From Dirofilaria immitis (lineage: Eukaryota; Nematoda; Chromadorea; Rhabditida; Onchocercidae): DNA of 64,000 nt. The stretch spans positions 1,054,001 through 1,118,000 of the forward strand of contig JAKNDB010000075.1 of NCBI GenBank assembly GCA_024305405.1, given 5' to 3'. The notes beneath the pieces were generated by a model. It did no database searches, was not told where the DNA came from, and saw nothing but the letters and a program-made list of their open reading frames with translations. The translations under genes and the position numbers were made by a program. Positions 26,326-40,340 of the stretch are shown here, piece by piece (the first letter of the stretch is position 1; each line of letters opens with the position of its first letter).

Positions 26326-26354
26326 CATCCATCCATCCATCCATCCATCCATCC
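26326..26354. repeat. (ATCC)n microsatellite
   Basis: About seven uninterrupted ATCC units. Confidence 0.95.
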
Positions 26355-28519
26355 AATCGCCGACTTTCGAAGAGTCTAATAAACGCAAAAATATTTCGGC
26401 TAAAATATTATACAGAAAGAAAAAAAGGACGAAGCATTTCAACCTCTTTTTTCACCTTCCTTCTCTCTCTCTTCTTCTTCCTCATCTTCTTCTCCTCTAA
26501 TTGCTACTCTCTGATTATTATCTAATTGAAAATGATAAAAAGTATCAATGATGATAACGATAACAATAATAATTGTTAGAGCAATGATAAGGGAACAAAA
26601 TTTTGACAATGATTATGATCAAAATTAACATTCAAGTTCAATATTGTTTTGTTTATGATCCAAACAATGAAATGATACCAAAATATGTCCTTGAAATATA
26701 TCTTTAAAAGGATAGAAAGATATTTTTGTTATTGTTAATTTCTTTCAATCGTCACTTATTTTTATCTCTTCTCTTCTTTTCTCTTTGTTTTTTACTCTTT
26801 CTACTTTTTTTTTTCTCAGTATAATAATATTTTGGTGTTTCTTAGAAATTCAGGTAAGATCTAAAACAATTGTAATTTCAAGAATTTCAATCTTATGCAT
26901 CAGTTTGATTATGATTGGTTTGGTAATAATAGTTATGATAAGTGATAAAGTGATGAAGAAAAACTAACTTCATCGATCTTCGATCTTAGTTTAGATTTTA
27001 AATCAGAGAGTGCCTAAAAAAAAAAAAAAAAGAAATGGTACACAAAATTTTTCTTCTTGCTCCATTTAGATTAATTGAAAAAAAAAATTCTCCTAACAAT
27101 AATGAAAGTAGTAATAATGGTGATGATAATATATCATTGATAATATTATCAATTATAATGATAAAGAAATCGTAGATGAAATAAAATTATTTTTGATTTT
27201 TATTCTATGCTTGTAAAATTAATGCAGCAATGCTTCAAAATGAACGATATGAATTATTCAATCATATTTCTCAATTACATATGCAAAAAATAAGATATTT
27301 TATTACTATTTGTTTTTTTAATTGATAAAAAAATATCATCGAGATTTTCATATGTTGTTTACAGACATATATTTTGGATTTAATTTAAACATTAAAAAAA
27401 AAAAAAAAACGCTTTGTAAATACATTTTATAATATTTGAAAAAGTGGTAAGACGAAGCATAATATTTGAATGAAAAAAAAAAAGAAAATATTTTAATGAT
27501 CGATATTTAATGAATAATTTAATTTTTGTATTATTTAACCGTTTAACTATCATCCAAAATAAATATGAATAAATAGGGAATAAATTAAAATTTTTAAACG
27601 ATTCATAATATATTCCAAATAATATAATATGAAAAAGAAAAAAAATTCATTCAATTCTTTTTTCTCTTATCGTTTGATCAGTGCATTTAATATCGAGAAA
27701 ATTATCAAATAGATCGTCTTATATTTACAATGCTAATGTTCTAGTAGTTATTTTAATCGATGCATATAAATGCTTTAACATTCATCAACAAAATGAAAAT
27801 GATAGAAAACTTTTCTTGATTGATATGATATGATAATTAACCAAAATTTTTAATTATTAACATAAATATGTATAGCATTGAGATATCAGACCTATCATAT
27901 AAGTACAAAAAGTGAGTATGAATAAGATTAGAAATATCATTTTGCCTAAATTTAGTCAAAAATTTGCTCTTATCAATAGCTTAAATAAATGTATAAAATG
28001 TTGAAGGAAAAAAAAAATTGATAATAATCAATCGTTACTTCCTTCTTCAACTTTTTTCTTTTTTTTTTTTTTAGATTGATATTTAAATTAGTATAATTAA
28101 CATATGTAAATATGAAAATTTACATTTAAAACATTTCATTGTTATCAGCAAATAATAATAATTGATTACTATTTATCAGTAAGTATTAACTTATTATCAT
28201 TATTATTGCTATCCATTGCATTGGAAAATTTTAATTTTAAATTATTGTAATAATAGATTATTAACTTAAATAAAAAGCATAATCAAATAGGACTAACTAA
28301 TATGAAATATACTCTAATAAAGTTTAAGTAATTTTAGATTCTAAAAATTTGTAAATTTTGCATTTATAATCTAAAAATTAAATTACAGTCAAAATAATCA
28401 ATCATTTTATTATCATTTTCATTTCATGATGATAATTATTAACAATATTACTAAATTTCAATACAATTATTTTCATTGTTATTATCATCTAACAAATGTT
28501 ATATTGCTGGTAATACGAT

Positions 28520-28553
28520 ATTTTTGCTATCATTTATTAATGATAGCAAAAAT
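28520..28553. other. Perfect 15-bp-arm hairpin
   Basis: ATTTTTGCTATCATT, a 4-base loop TATT, then the exact reverse complement of the arm. No tail or context suggests a known RNA. Confidence 0.8.
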
Positions 28554-31064
28554 GAGTAAATAATTCATTGATATCTTTCTCATGCAATTAATTTCTTTCC
28601 ATCTTATAAAAATTGACCATTGTTTATCGAATAATTGAAAACGATAATTATATATCTCGTGTAAGAATCTGATGACCTTTATTCAACAAGTCAGTCATAT
28701 CAATTCGATGATGAACAATCAACGAGACAAGAAGAAATTCTCAATAAAAGACTTATATGCTTAATCAATAAATGATCAATCGTATGATCATCATTGAAGT
28801 ATAGGGAAGAAAAGAAAAATAAAAATTGAATAATTTTGAGTAGTAAAATTAGGCTACAGCTAAAATTATAACATAACAATGATATTCGTCGAGAAATTTG
28901 ATTCATTATTCAAATATGATATGATAGTGATAGAGAAATTTGAAACTATTAATACTGATATTGCTAATATCGATTATTGCCTATTTAAGATGAAAAATAC
29001 GCAAATATATATTTATTATCAGCTATAAATGATAAATCGAAAAGCATAATTGTTATCAGAAATGTTTAGAAATAATTTATGCATATATATTTTTTGATTC
29101 AATAATTACAAATCTTCAAATTATATCACCATTTATGATATGATAATTTAAATTATGATAATCATAAAAAAACGATCAATAATAAATTTGATTAAAATTA
29201 AAAAATATAATTAAAATTTATATTTGTTAAAATTATTTCTCGATTGTAAGAAGAAATAAACAATTATTTAAATTTATTCAAAAATATCATTGATAAATTT
29301 TATGGTATATAAAACAATTAAGCAAAATCAACTTTCTCTTTTTTTTTTATCAATTATCATTCATCAATTATCATTTATCATAATCTTTTGATAATATTTT
29401 GATCGTAAAACGTCGAAAAATTCCCTATTATAGTTTTAAATAAATTAAAATAAGATGTAATAATTTTTTGTTTCACGTTAAATGAATCCAAATAGAAAAA
29501 AAATCGTTGACCTTCTCACGATAGTTTTCGTATAACTTGACCCCAAAGCTATTATTTAACTAAAATTGATCCTAATTATTATTCACTGAAATAAATTTTC
29601 TCTTATTGAATGTAGATGAGCTCTTATTTAGCTTTTGTTTTTTTTTTTTTTTTGATATCTAAATATCAATCAAAAGTTTTTAATGTGACATTTTCATCTA
29701 CGACATTTTGTTCAATTTTCTCACGAATCTTTATAATCTGGTCGAGATTATTATCAGTATTTCTCCATCTAATCAAACAATTCAATTTAGATTTCTATAA
29801 ATTTATTTAATAGTTATAAGGTGATAAATCCTTTATACCTGTTAAGTATTTTTTAATTAGAGCAATAAGAAATTAGCAAAAATTTTTACATGCATAATTT
29901 TTTAATAAAAATTTGAGTATTGAATTACTTAAATAATTCTATACTTAAATGTGAAAGCAATTAATTACTAATTAATATTTAATGAAGATATAACTTAAGA
30001 AAAATCAATCAAAAGTTGCATTCATCACTAAAACATTTTAGTCATAATTTAATTTGAATTCATTTGTTTAAAAAATAAAAATAAGAATCCACAAACTTAA
30101 CAACTTTATTTATCAATTTGTTAGATTGAATTCCGCTCGGATAGATAGTGAACTTGATAATCGCCGATAAATTAGCTAAAGGTGTATAAATAAATGCAGA
30201 AAATTAGAAGTAGGAAAAGTAACAGGGATTTTCATTAATCGAGATAGAAATTGATTCTCGAGAAAAAGTCGACATTAATTAAAATAATCATTTCTCAATC
30301 GAAAAATTATTGCTTCAAATTATAATTCTTTTTATCTTCTTTACAAAATATATTCAAAACAAAAATTATTTTATTTGGCAAAATCAATAAAAGATAAAAG
30401 GTTAAAGTTCGGCTAAAGAATTTCATTTATCGTCTTCCTCATCCTTCTCGACCAATTCTTGTACCAATAAAATTGGAAAAATGATAGTTGATAAATTTTT
30501 TTATTGATAATTTTTAATTTGTTATTATTTGTGAAATAGAATTTTTAAATTTTATTCTTTCCAATCAATTAGTGATAATTCGATCATAGATGAAACATCT
30601 CGAAAAATTAAGGCATAAGACGAGAATGAAAAAAAAAAACTAAAATGTAATCAAAAATCGAAAAACCAAAATAAAATTATTGTTTTTTCTAGATAGTTCT
30701 ATTGATCTATATAAAATGATTATATAATTGTTCAGATTAAATTTTACTATAGAATCGATCTTAGTTATATTATCTAAATCAGCTTCATAGTGATAAATAA
30801 ATAAATAAAGTACACAAATAAATAAATGAGAAAAAAATAAATAAATAAACAAGAATAAAAGAAAGTAAATTAATTAATAATCAAAAAGTATATAAACAAA
30901 TGAAATAAATAAATAAATCAATTAATTAATAAGTGTATAAATATGCAAATATAAATAAATAAATAAATAAATGAAATTACTAAATGTATTTAGCTAAAAC
31001 CATATATATGTATACGTTTTGAAAATAATTTCTTGCCATTGAAAGTACTAATTTTTTTTTGCAA

Positions 31065-31170
31065 AAGAAAAAGTGAAGAATTTGACGTGGCGCCGTAAGA
31101 AAAAAAATGAAAAATTTAGCGTGGCGCCGTAAGAAAAAAAATGAAAAATTTGACGTGGCGCCGTAAGAAA
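31065..31170. repeat. 34-bp tandem repeat x 3 with GGCGCC core
   Basis: Each unit holds CGTGGCGCCGTAAG followed by an A-rich spacer. The cores start at 31087, 31121 and 31155. CpG and GC density is far above the surroundings. Confidence 0.93.
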
Positions 31171-31327
31171 TGTCTGGAAAAAAGGAAACAATCATGATGG
31201 ATGAAAATTTATGTGGATGAATAATACTTTTGCAACATATACGAAATTTTTTTTTAATTTAAAATTATAACTCTTAAATTTTGTGATAAATTTTCATTGA
31301 ACTTTTTTCCACATTTCAAAAATTCAT

Positions 31328-31442
31328 TTATCACTGATTTTAGATTTAGTTAAATGAAATGATTGATTTTATCACTGATTTTAGATTAGTTAAATGAAAT
31401 GATTGATTTTTCACTAATTTTAGATTAGTTCGATGAAGTGAT
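31328..31442. repeat. Tandem repeat of about 48 bp, 2-3 copies
   Basis: Copies of TTATCACTGATTTTAGAT followed by TTAGTTAAATGAAATGATTG, the third degenerate. Confidence 0.85.
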
Positions 31443-33281
31443 AAAATGCTATTTGATTAATAAAAGTGAGAAGAAAATAAATTTGTTATATTTTTTTATT
31501 TACTATTTTCGAACGGGGAAAGAAAAAAGGAAGAAGAAGAAGAGTAGGATGAAGAAAAAAAACAAAAATAAAAAGTATAAGTGTAAATGAAAGAGAGAAA
31601 AATAAATAAAAATAACTTTGAAAAAAATATTAATGCAAATATTTACTTCTATGCACTTCTTTTAATCAAATTTATCAATTGATTGATTGATTGATATCAT
31701 TGAAATCAATTAGAAGAAATGATTTATTTAAGTATTGATAAAATTAATTAATTCATTTTTATTTTTATCATTTTTTTATCATATCAATAAATGATCAATC
31801 GATTTCATTTTTGTTCATTACAATATTATAGCTATTTAGTAGTAATTTAAAATTTTCATTCAATATTTTGCTATTCTCAAAAAAATTGATGCGGAATTAA
31901 TCGTATACAAAAATTTCATCTGAATATTATTCAAAAATTAGATGCCAAATAATCATACATGATGTTTTCTGATCTAAATATTAGTGATAAAATGGATAAA
32001 ATAAAGTATGATAATTTGAAAATGATTGTAAATCTATGAAATTAATTAACAATTATTAAAATAATTAACTGCTTCTTCTTTTTTTTTTTTGGTTTCTGAT
32101 AAGATTTATCAGAACGTTCTGTTTGTGATAACAATTTATATTTATATCATTTTAAATCATCTCATTGATTTTTTTTTCATCACATTTTTTAACTTTTGTT
32201 TCATCGAGAAATTTCTTATTTTTATCATAATTTTGTTATCAACTACTGCTACTATATGTTACTAATATTAGCAATCAATGATGAATTATTGAAATATGAT
32301 AAAAGTTAATTTTACTGATAATTCTCGAGATAATTTCATTCGATTGAGATAGCATGATTAGAAATGAATGAAGAAAAGGTTGTAAAATGTCTCCTTCAAT
32401 GTCACTTAAATATTTACAACAAATATAATGTTATATAACATTTGAAAGTTTACTATCATAATTTGGCGCCGCTGTCAAATGTCGCTTTTTTTTTTTTTTG
32501 GCTTTCGTCGCCCATTTGTCGCCCAAACATTATGCGTATAATATATATATATATTATATGCTTATTGTAGGTATATGCAAATATCGAGGGAAATATCAGT
32601 TGATCGATGATCTTCGATATTATTACTAATGATAAGTTTGCCAGATTAAATACTTTTGTTGAAAATACTACTTTTTGATAGAAGATAATGATCATCATTA
32701 TCATTGTTATTATCATTATCACTACTGCCACTATTATTTATATCATTATTATTATTTTTATGAAAAATAGAAATAAAAATTCTTTAATGAAATCGAAAAT
32801 ATATAAATGTCTTATCACTAAAAATCTCTTCTAAATATCTTTTCATTCAAATATTTTAAAATTATTTAAAATTTGAATATCAAAATAATTAACATAAAAA
32901 GTTGGTGATAATCATTGTCATTGTTGTTATCAAAAATATTGATAATAATATCGATTACAATTATTTATTATCAAAATATTCAAATTTAACTTAATTTTAA
33001 TTAATTTTTTTATCAAAGGATTTCTTCAATAAATTCATATCATATGATAAGAATACAACTATTTCACTCCCGAAAAGTCGCTCATTTCTCGAGAAAAGCT
33101 ATAATGATGGTTAAGAAATTTTAAACTTATCAATGATAAATATTATTTGATTTAAAAAAAAATTGAAAATAAAAATTCCAAGAAATATATAATATTATCA
33201 CTTTGTTATATTTAATATTTATTTCATTCATCCATCCATCCCTTTTCTATTTATTTTAACGAGTAAATAATCATATCGAAT

Positions 33282-33309
33282 CAAATCGATCGATTGATCG
33301 ATCGATCTA
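33282..33309. repeat. (GATC)n-like self-complementary tract
   Basis: Repeated ATCG/GATC units form a short palindromic run. Confidence 0.75.
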
Positions 33310-33689
33310 TTCTTGTCTATTTTGTGATGGATGATAAATGAAATTTGAGATATTATAGTATCAAATTTATTGTCATTCAAATTGTAAAATTTAAACGAAT
33401 AAATATGATAACAATAAAAATGTTAGCATAATTGATTATGCTATCTGATAATCTTTCTCGTATAATTTCAAAATTCATTCCGTGGATTCTGAAAAATATA
33501 TCCCCATACTAATTTTTCTTGTTTCAATTCTTCAACTGCCCTATGATTGTTGTAAAATAATTAGCCTAGTTTAGGCATTCGTTATTTCAAATTTCTAGGG
33601 ACCTATTCAAAAATAACGATGTACAATATGACAAATATTGAAGTTAAAAATCTTCTTTATGACTTAATAAAATTTATTAATAATCTAAG

Positions 33690-34012
33690 AAATGTCAAGA
33701 TTATCGAAACTAAAAGTCTCAAGACTTAAAAAACCTCTAAATAATCTACCAAATCTCAAGACTAAAAGACTTCTAAGTAGCCTAACAAATGTCGAGGCTG
33801 AAAATATCTCCAAATAATCCAGCAAATGTCAAGACTAGAAGATTTCTTAATAACCTAGCAAATATCAAGACTGAAAGGCTTCTAAATAAGCTAACAAAGG
33901 TCAATACTGAAAGGCTTCTAAAGAGACTAACGAAGGTCAAGATTGAAAAGCTTCTAAATAAGCTAACAAAGGCCAAGACTAAAAGACTTCGTCATGACCT
34001 AACAAGTCTTGA
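33690..34012. repeat. 36-bp minisatellite, about 9 degenerate copies
   Basis: The unit resembles CAAGACTGAAAGGCTTCTAA followed by ATAAGCTAACAAAGGT. Because 36 is a multiple of three, both strands carry open frames with 12-residue repeats (ERLLNKLTKV-like plus, FVSLFRSLSVLT-like minus). No start context or splice signal supports translation. Confidence 0.92.
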
Positions 34013-34194
34013 GAATAAAAAAACTTCATAATGATCTGATTGTTTCAGATTGCAATCATAATCTAATCTTATTTCAAATGATAAAAAAAAATTTCTTTAA
34101 AAAAAACGCTGAAAGATTGGAAATTTTTCGTTTTTGTTAAGTTCATTTTTTTCTTCTGTTTGGAATAAAAACTTATATAAAAAACTTATTCAAA

Positions 34195-35001
34195 TATCAT
34201 ATTTAATAAAAATATGAAAGAGAATTATTTTATCAATCATTTTATGATCAATCAATAATAAATGCTATATTGGTTCTCATAATTTGAACAATTTATATCA
34301 TATTTAATAAAAATATGAAAGAGAATTATTTTATCAATCATTTTATGATCAATCAATAATAAATGCTATATTGGTTCTCATAATTTGAACAATTTATATC
34401 ATATTTAATAAAAATATGAAAGAGAATTATTTTATCAATCATTTTATGATCAATCAATAATAAATGCTATATTGGTTCTCATAATTTGAACAATTTATAT
34501 CATATTTAATAAAAATATGAAAGAGAATTATTTTATCAATCATTTTATGATCAATCAATAATAAATGCTATATTGGTTCTCATAATTTGAACAATTTATA
34601 TCATATTTAATAAAAATATGAAAGAGAATTATTTTATCAATCATTTTATGATCAATCAATAATAAATGCTATATTGGTTCTCATAATTTGAACAATTTAT
34701 ATCATATTTAATAAAAATATGAAAGAGAATTATTTTATCAATCATTTTATGATCAATCAATAATAAATGCTATATTGGTTCTCATAATTTGAACAATTTA
34801 TATCATATTTAATAAAAATATGAAAGAGAATTATTTTATCAATCATTTTATGATCAATCAATAATAAATGCTATATTGGTTCTCATAATTTGAACAATTT
34901 ATATCATATTTAATAAAAATATGAAAGAGAATTATTTTATCAATCATTTTATGATCAGTCAATAATAAATGCTATATTGGTTCTCATAATTTGAACAATT
35001 T
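34195..35001. repeat. 101-bp tandem array, 8 near-identical copies
   Basis: Units begin at TATCATATTTAATAAAAATA and end at TTTGAACAATT. Starts are 101 bases apart (34201, 34302, 34403 and onward). The only substitution I noticed is GATCAGTC for GATCAATC in the last copy. Confidence 0.98.
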
Positions 35002-37259
35002 CAAAAAAAATTTTGTTAATTAATTGAAACGATAATATTTGCTTAAAATTATAATAATTTTAACAAAATATGATGTAAAACAAACGATTATAAAATTTTT
35101 ATGCAAAATTTATTTTTACTTTTTTCTTCAAAAGCAAAAATTAAACAAAAAAAAGAAAAAAAACTTTCGCATTTTAAGAATATATTTTTGAAAATATGAA
35201 AAAATAAAATAAAATAAAATAAAATTGAAATTGCCTTCAACTAATCATTTAAAACCAATCATTCTATTAGTCAACTATTTTTGACAAGTGAAGGAAGCAT
35301 TTATTTTTCTTTTTTTTTTTTGCTTTTGTAAATATTCGAGAATCATCATCATCTCCCACTATGGTATATATATATATATAGGTGGTAGAAGAGGAAGAGG
35401 AAGTCGAGAACAAAGGAAAAGCTCAATTTATTCCTATCAATCAATAATATAATGTAATGAATTTTTAAATATAATAATAAATGAAAAGTTTTGTATTTTT
35501 TCTTTTTGAAAGAACAATCGAGAAAAAGAGAGAATAATCGAGAAAAAAGAGATAAATGAATTATTTTAATATTATAGCATTAATTTGAAATGAGAAAAAA
35601 CGATTTCCATTCAATTTATTATTATTATCTGAAATCGAATTGATAATTATTGATCAAAATAATCAAAATTAATCATTGCTTATTTAATGATGGAAATGAA
35701 ATACTGATAATAATTTATTATTGTTATTTTAATAATTAAAATATTTCAAATTTGAAACTTCACTCTTTTTTCAATCACATGAGTAATTGATGCACTTTCA
35801 CTAATTGCGAAAAAAAAGTTAACTGATAAAAAAGTTAAAAATATATAAAAATGTAAATTATTGGAAGCAAAAGATTGCATGGCTTAAGAGAAAATTCATT
35901 ATCACCATCATTATCATGATTATTTTATCATTATCACAATCATCGTTATTATTCATCATAATGATTTTGAAGTAATTAGCAAAAAAATGAGAGTGGTGAA
36001 TGAAATTATAGTAACAAGCATTTCTTCAACAGAAGTTATTTTCAAATTAGCCAAAAAAGATAATTAAGTTGATTCAACGCCTAATAATTATCGTTTGATT
36101 ATTCATCAAATTAAGCTCAATACTTTCGCATTCTCGAGAATTGGTAAGAAATATTTCGAATTTATTCTTTTCTATTCTATGAAGTTTTCATGGGCAATAA
36201 AAACTTTTCAAAAAACAACTTAATCATACTTGCGTTTAAAATAATGAAATTTGAAACAAAAAAAATAAAAAAATAAAAAGAAAACCCGATAAAACAGTAA
36301 ATACGAGAAAGCATATATTAGTATGAAAGTGAAAAGATAAGAACTTGATATTGATAAAATGATCGATAGAAATAAGCGTGAAAAATACAAATATTCGAGA
36401 ATTAAGAGAAGCAGAAATGAAACGCTAACAAAAATATTTTTATTTCATATTGATTTTTTTAATTGATCAAAAATTTAATTTAATAATATTTTCGGGAAAA
36501 AAAACTGAAAAATAATAAATTCTCGAACTTTTTTTTCTAAAATAATTTAACTTTTTTAATAAATAAAATTATTTCAGTAAATTATTTAAATTTATAATTT
36601 TTATTTTAGAATAGAATAAATAAATACAATTGCTTAATTCGCATTTATTTTTAAATTTATAATTTAAAATTTCTAACAAATAATAAATTTTAATTGAAAA
36701 ATAGCTTGTTTTTTCTAATAGGAAATTAAAAATAATATATATTAATAATAAGCTTAATGTATATCATTTAATTAATTATTTTTGATAAATTTTAAATAAT
36801 TAAATTCCAATATAAGCGATAATTTGTAATTGATATTACTTCGATATATATCCATCGGTCTCGCCTTTCTTTTCCTTTCCTTTTTTCAAATATATTTCGT
36901 AAATTTTTTTTTACTTTTTTGAAAGTTCGTAAATTTTCATTTCGTACTATTCAATTATCAGCTGCCGCTTTTGCTTTGCCGTTATTTCCAAGTAATATTT
37001 CAGCAAAAAAAAAAATAAAAAGAAAAAGTGCAAATTCGTAAATCCAATTCAAAATTTTTTTTTGAATAAAATTTACTATCATAAACTATACTAAATTATC
37101 ATTGCTTATCACTTATCATTTATTTTCCAGTAATGCAGCTTATCACTTATCATTTATTTTGCAATAGTGTAATTTTCAAATCTTTTGAAATCTTTTAATT
37201 TTACTAATTTTATCAAAAATTAAATGATAATTTATCAAAGTGAAGTGTGAAAATTGAAA

Positions 37260-37445
37260 TGATTTATGGGATAAAAAGAAAATGATTAAAAATGTTAATT
37301 AAACTTTAATTTATGGGGTCAAAAAATGATCGAAAAATATTAACTAAATTTTGATTTATGGGGTCAAAGAAAGTGATCAAAAAGTACTAATTGAATTTTG
37401 ATTTATGGAATAAAAAGAAAATGATTAAAAATGTTAATTAAACTT
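37260..37445. repeat. Degenerate tandem repeat of about 48 bp, 4 copies
   Basis: Units begin GATTTATGGGGTCAAA or GATTTATGGAATAAAA and continue with GATCAAAAA and TTAATTAAATTTT variants. Confidence 0.85.
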
Positions 37446-37984
37446 TAGCAAGCCATTAAATGCATAAACAGATATTCAAATGTTGACAAAAAAATATTAA
37501 TAATTAAACTTTAGCAAGTTGGTATTAAGTTAAATTTAAATTATAATTAGACGAGAGAACAGGTGACAAATCGATGATCGATGGATAGATAACTAACAGC
37601 TAATTATTTCTCTCAAAACGATAACTTTTAATCTTTTAAATTATTCGCAACAAAATATTTAAAAAAAAACGAAAAGAAAGGAAGAAAAAAAATTAAAACA
37701 AAAGCCACCTGTCGCTTAGTATAAACAAAACAAGGCGTTCATTTCATAAAACCAAATTTCAATTTTCTTTTTTTTTTTTCAACAATAATTTCTTTGTAAG
37801 CTTTGTTCTAAAAAATCTCACCCTCTTTCACTTTCCCTTTCAACCTTTGTCTCTCCCTTTCTCGCTCTCTCTCTCTCATTCCCATCTTCTCACCTTTCTC
37901 AAATTTTTATTCCAGAAAAAGAGTTGAAACGAATTTTTTTTGGAAATAATTATAATTCAATTCGGAAATTAGGTATTTTAATAA

Positions 37985-38225
37985 AAATTACTGTACCAAA
38001 TGAATACGGTATAATTTTAACTATAAAGTGACCGTATGAGATGAATACAGTATAATTTCAGTCAGAAATTCATTGTATTGGACGAATAAAGTGGTTTCAG
38101 TCATAAAATAACTTTATTAAATGAACAAACTATGGTTTCAGTCAAAAATTCACTGTATCGGACGAATATGGTTCGATCAGAAATTCATTGCATCACATGA
38201 ATACTGTATGATTTCAATCAGACTT
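37985..38225. repeat. Degenerate tandem repeat of about 52 bp
   Basis: Four to five copies of a unit containing TTCAGTCAGAAATTCATTGT and GACGAATA, substantially diverged. Confidence 0.8.
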
Positions 38226-39544
38226 TTCTTTTAAAAATTTTTTTCGTTTATTTTTCTTCTTTTTACGGAGATTTAAATTTTAAAAGAAACATTCGGAAAA
38301 TGAAATCTTAAATATATCGAGAGAATTCTAAAAGTTAACAATATATCTAGGACATTAATACCGTATATTTCACAGGTAAAGTTATACCGTATTGGATAAA
38401 TCTAAATAGTAGTTTAGTTATCCAAAATAAATTTATAATGTTACTTGTTTGATTTCTCATTGTTTTAAACAAAAATACTGATAAAATTACCAATGAAATT
38501 ACACTGAGATAGAAGAAGCAGAAAAACATTCTCGAGACTGAAAAAAAAAACAAAACTATTTCAAATGCTACACATGACAGTGAACTTTTTCAAAACAAAT
38601 AATTTTGATGATATATGAATTTGACAACTTGATATCTATGATTTCTCTCTGTTCAATAATTAATACCTTGAATCTTGAGACCTAAAAATGAACAAATGAA
38701 TGATTTAAATGCTTCTCATAATTTTGAAAATATATTGCTGGAGCCTGAGAAGAAATTTAGGTATACAAGTATCTATAGTGGACTTTAAAGAAAATGAAAA
38801 AATTAGGAGAGAGATAAAGAAATAAATTAAAGCGAAGTAGTTATTGATGTGTACAGATATGTATCATAAAGGTAATGATTAAGATCAGTGTAATATAGTG
38901 AGAAGTTTGATATGCGTAAACATTACTTCCTATCAGTCTGATAACAGAATAGTCAATGTGATGATTTGTTCGAAAAAAAAATAAAACGTTTGAACCGATA
39001 TCTGATAATAATTCTTATTTTATTTGCTTCTTTCTTGATAATGATCAGCAAAAGATTAATTACCTTGGAACAAAAATTAAGATTAAAAGTTAATTATTCT
39101 ACTTTATAACAAGCAATAATAAATATGACTATTATTCATATCATATAAAATTGATTATCAATTAATAATTCAATTGATATTTAATTGTTATCATAATCAT
39201 TGCTAATTATTAGCTCATACAAATGTAATAAAGATATTATCATGTAGGGAATGGTTAAAAACAAAAATAATTGATAATATAAAATGAAAAAAAAAAGAAT
39301 CTGAAAAATTTATTCCATTGATAATTTTTCTATTGATTATAGATAATAAAATAGTAGGCACTTTTTCTTGAATAATATTTACAAAATGGATTAATGATAA
39401 TGATGAGAAAGACTAGAAGTATATAGCAGATATGATAATGATAAATTATATCACAATCTTTCATTTCTTTTTCTTTACATTTCTAAAAATTGCAAAATGA
39501 ACAACATGTATATAAACTTATTCGAATATATATATATATATATA

Positions 39545-39790
39545 TATTTACTGATAAGACTTAATTTCAATATAATTTAAATTCTCAACAATATGATATA
39601 TATGCTTATCGATAAGATTTAATCTCTATATAATTTAAACTTTCAACAATATAATATATATGTGTACTAATAAGATTTAATTTCCAAATAGTTTAAATTT
39701 TCAACAATATAATATATATGTTTACTGATAAGACCTAATTTTTGAATAATTTAAATTTTTAACAATATAATACATGCATCTACTGATTAG
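39545..39790. repeat. Tandem repeat of about 61 bp with GATA-factor-like sites
   Basis: Four to five copies of TTTACTGATAAGACTTAATT...TTTAAATT...CAACAATATAATATATATG. Two copies keep ACTGATAAGA exactly. The others carry CGATAAGA, TAATAAGA or TGATTAGA variants. Confidence 0.88.
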
Positions 39791-40041
39791 ATAAGTTTTA
39801 TCAAATAATTCAATTTTATAATTAATTAAAAATCCCAATTGTTTCAGTCTAATTCTTTTAAAAAGAAATATTAACAATAATTTTTAAAAAAAAAAAAAGA
39901 AAATGATGAAGAAAAGCGAAAGAAATGAAATTTGTCTAAAAATTTTGCTAATAATTTATAAAAATATGATAATTCTTAATTCTTCCTTTTTTTTTCATTC
40001 CTAAAGCAATTTCTATTTTTAAAATTTTTTTAATAAATATA

Positions 40042-40340
40042 TATCAGTTAATCATATATTTTAAATGCATATCTAATCAAAGTAATCCTAATGATATTAA
40101 TCACGGAAATTATCTTTCGTTTTTTACCTAATAATACATCTATCAGTTAATCATATATTTTAAATGCATTATCTAATCAAAGTAATCCTAATGATATTAA
40201 TCACGGAAATTATCTTTCGTTTTTTACCTAATAATACATCTATCAGTTAATCATATATTTTAAATGCATTATCTAATCAAAGTAATCCTAATGATATTAA
40301 TCACGGAAATTATCTTTCGTTTTTTACCTAATAATACATC
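40042..40340. repeat. 100-bp tandem triplication
   Basis: Three copies starting TATCAGTTAATCATAT and ending TAATACATC. The first is one base shorter (GCATATC versus GCATTATC). Confidence 0.97.

Noticed and set aside
34195..35001. CRISPR-like array
   Set aside because: The whole 101-bp unit is repeated with no variable spacers, and the genome is eukaryotic. It is a minisatellite.
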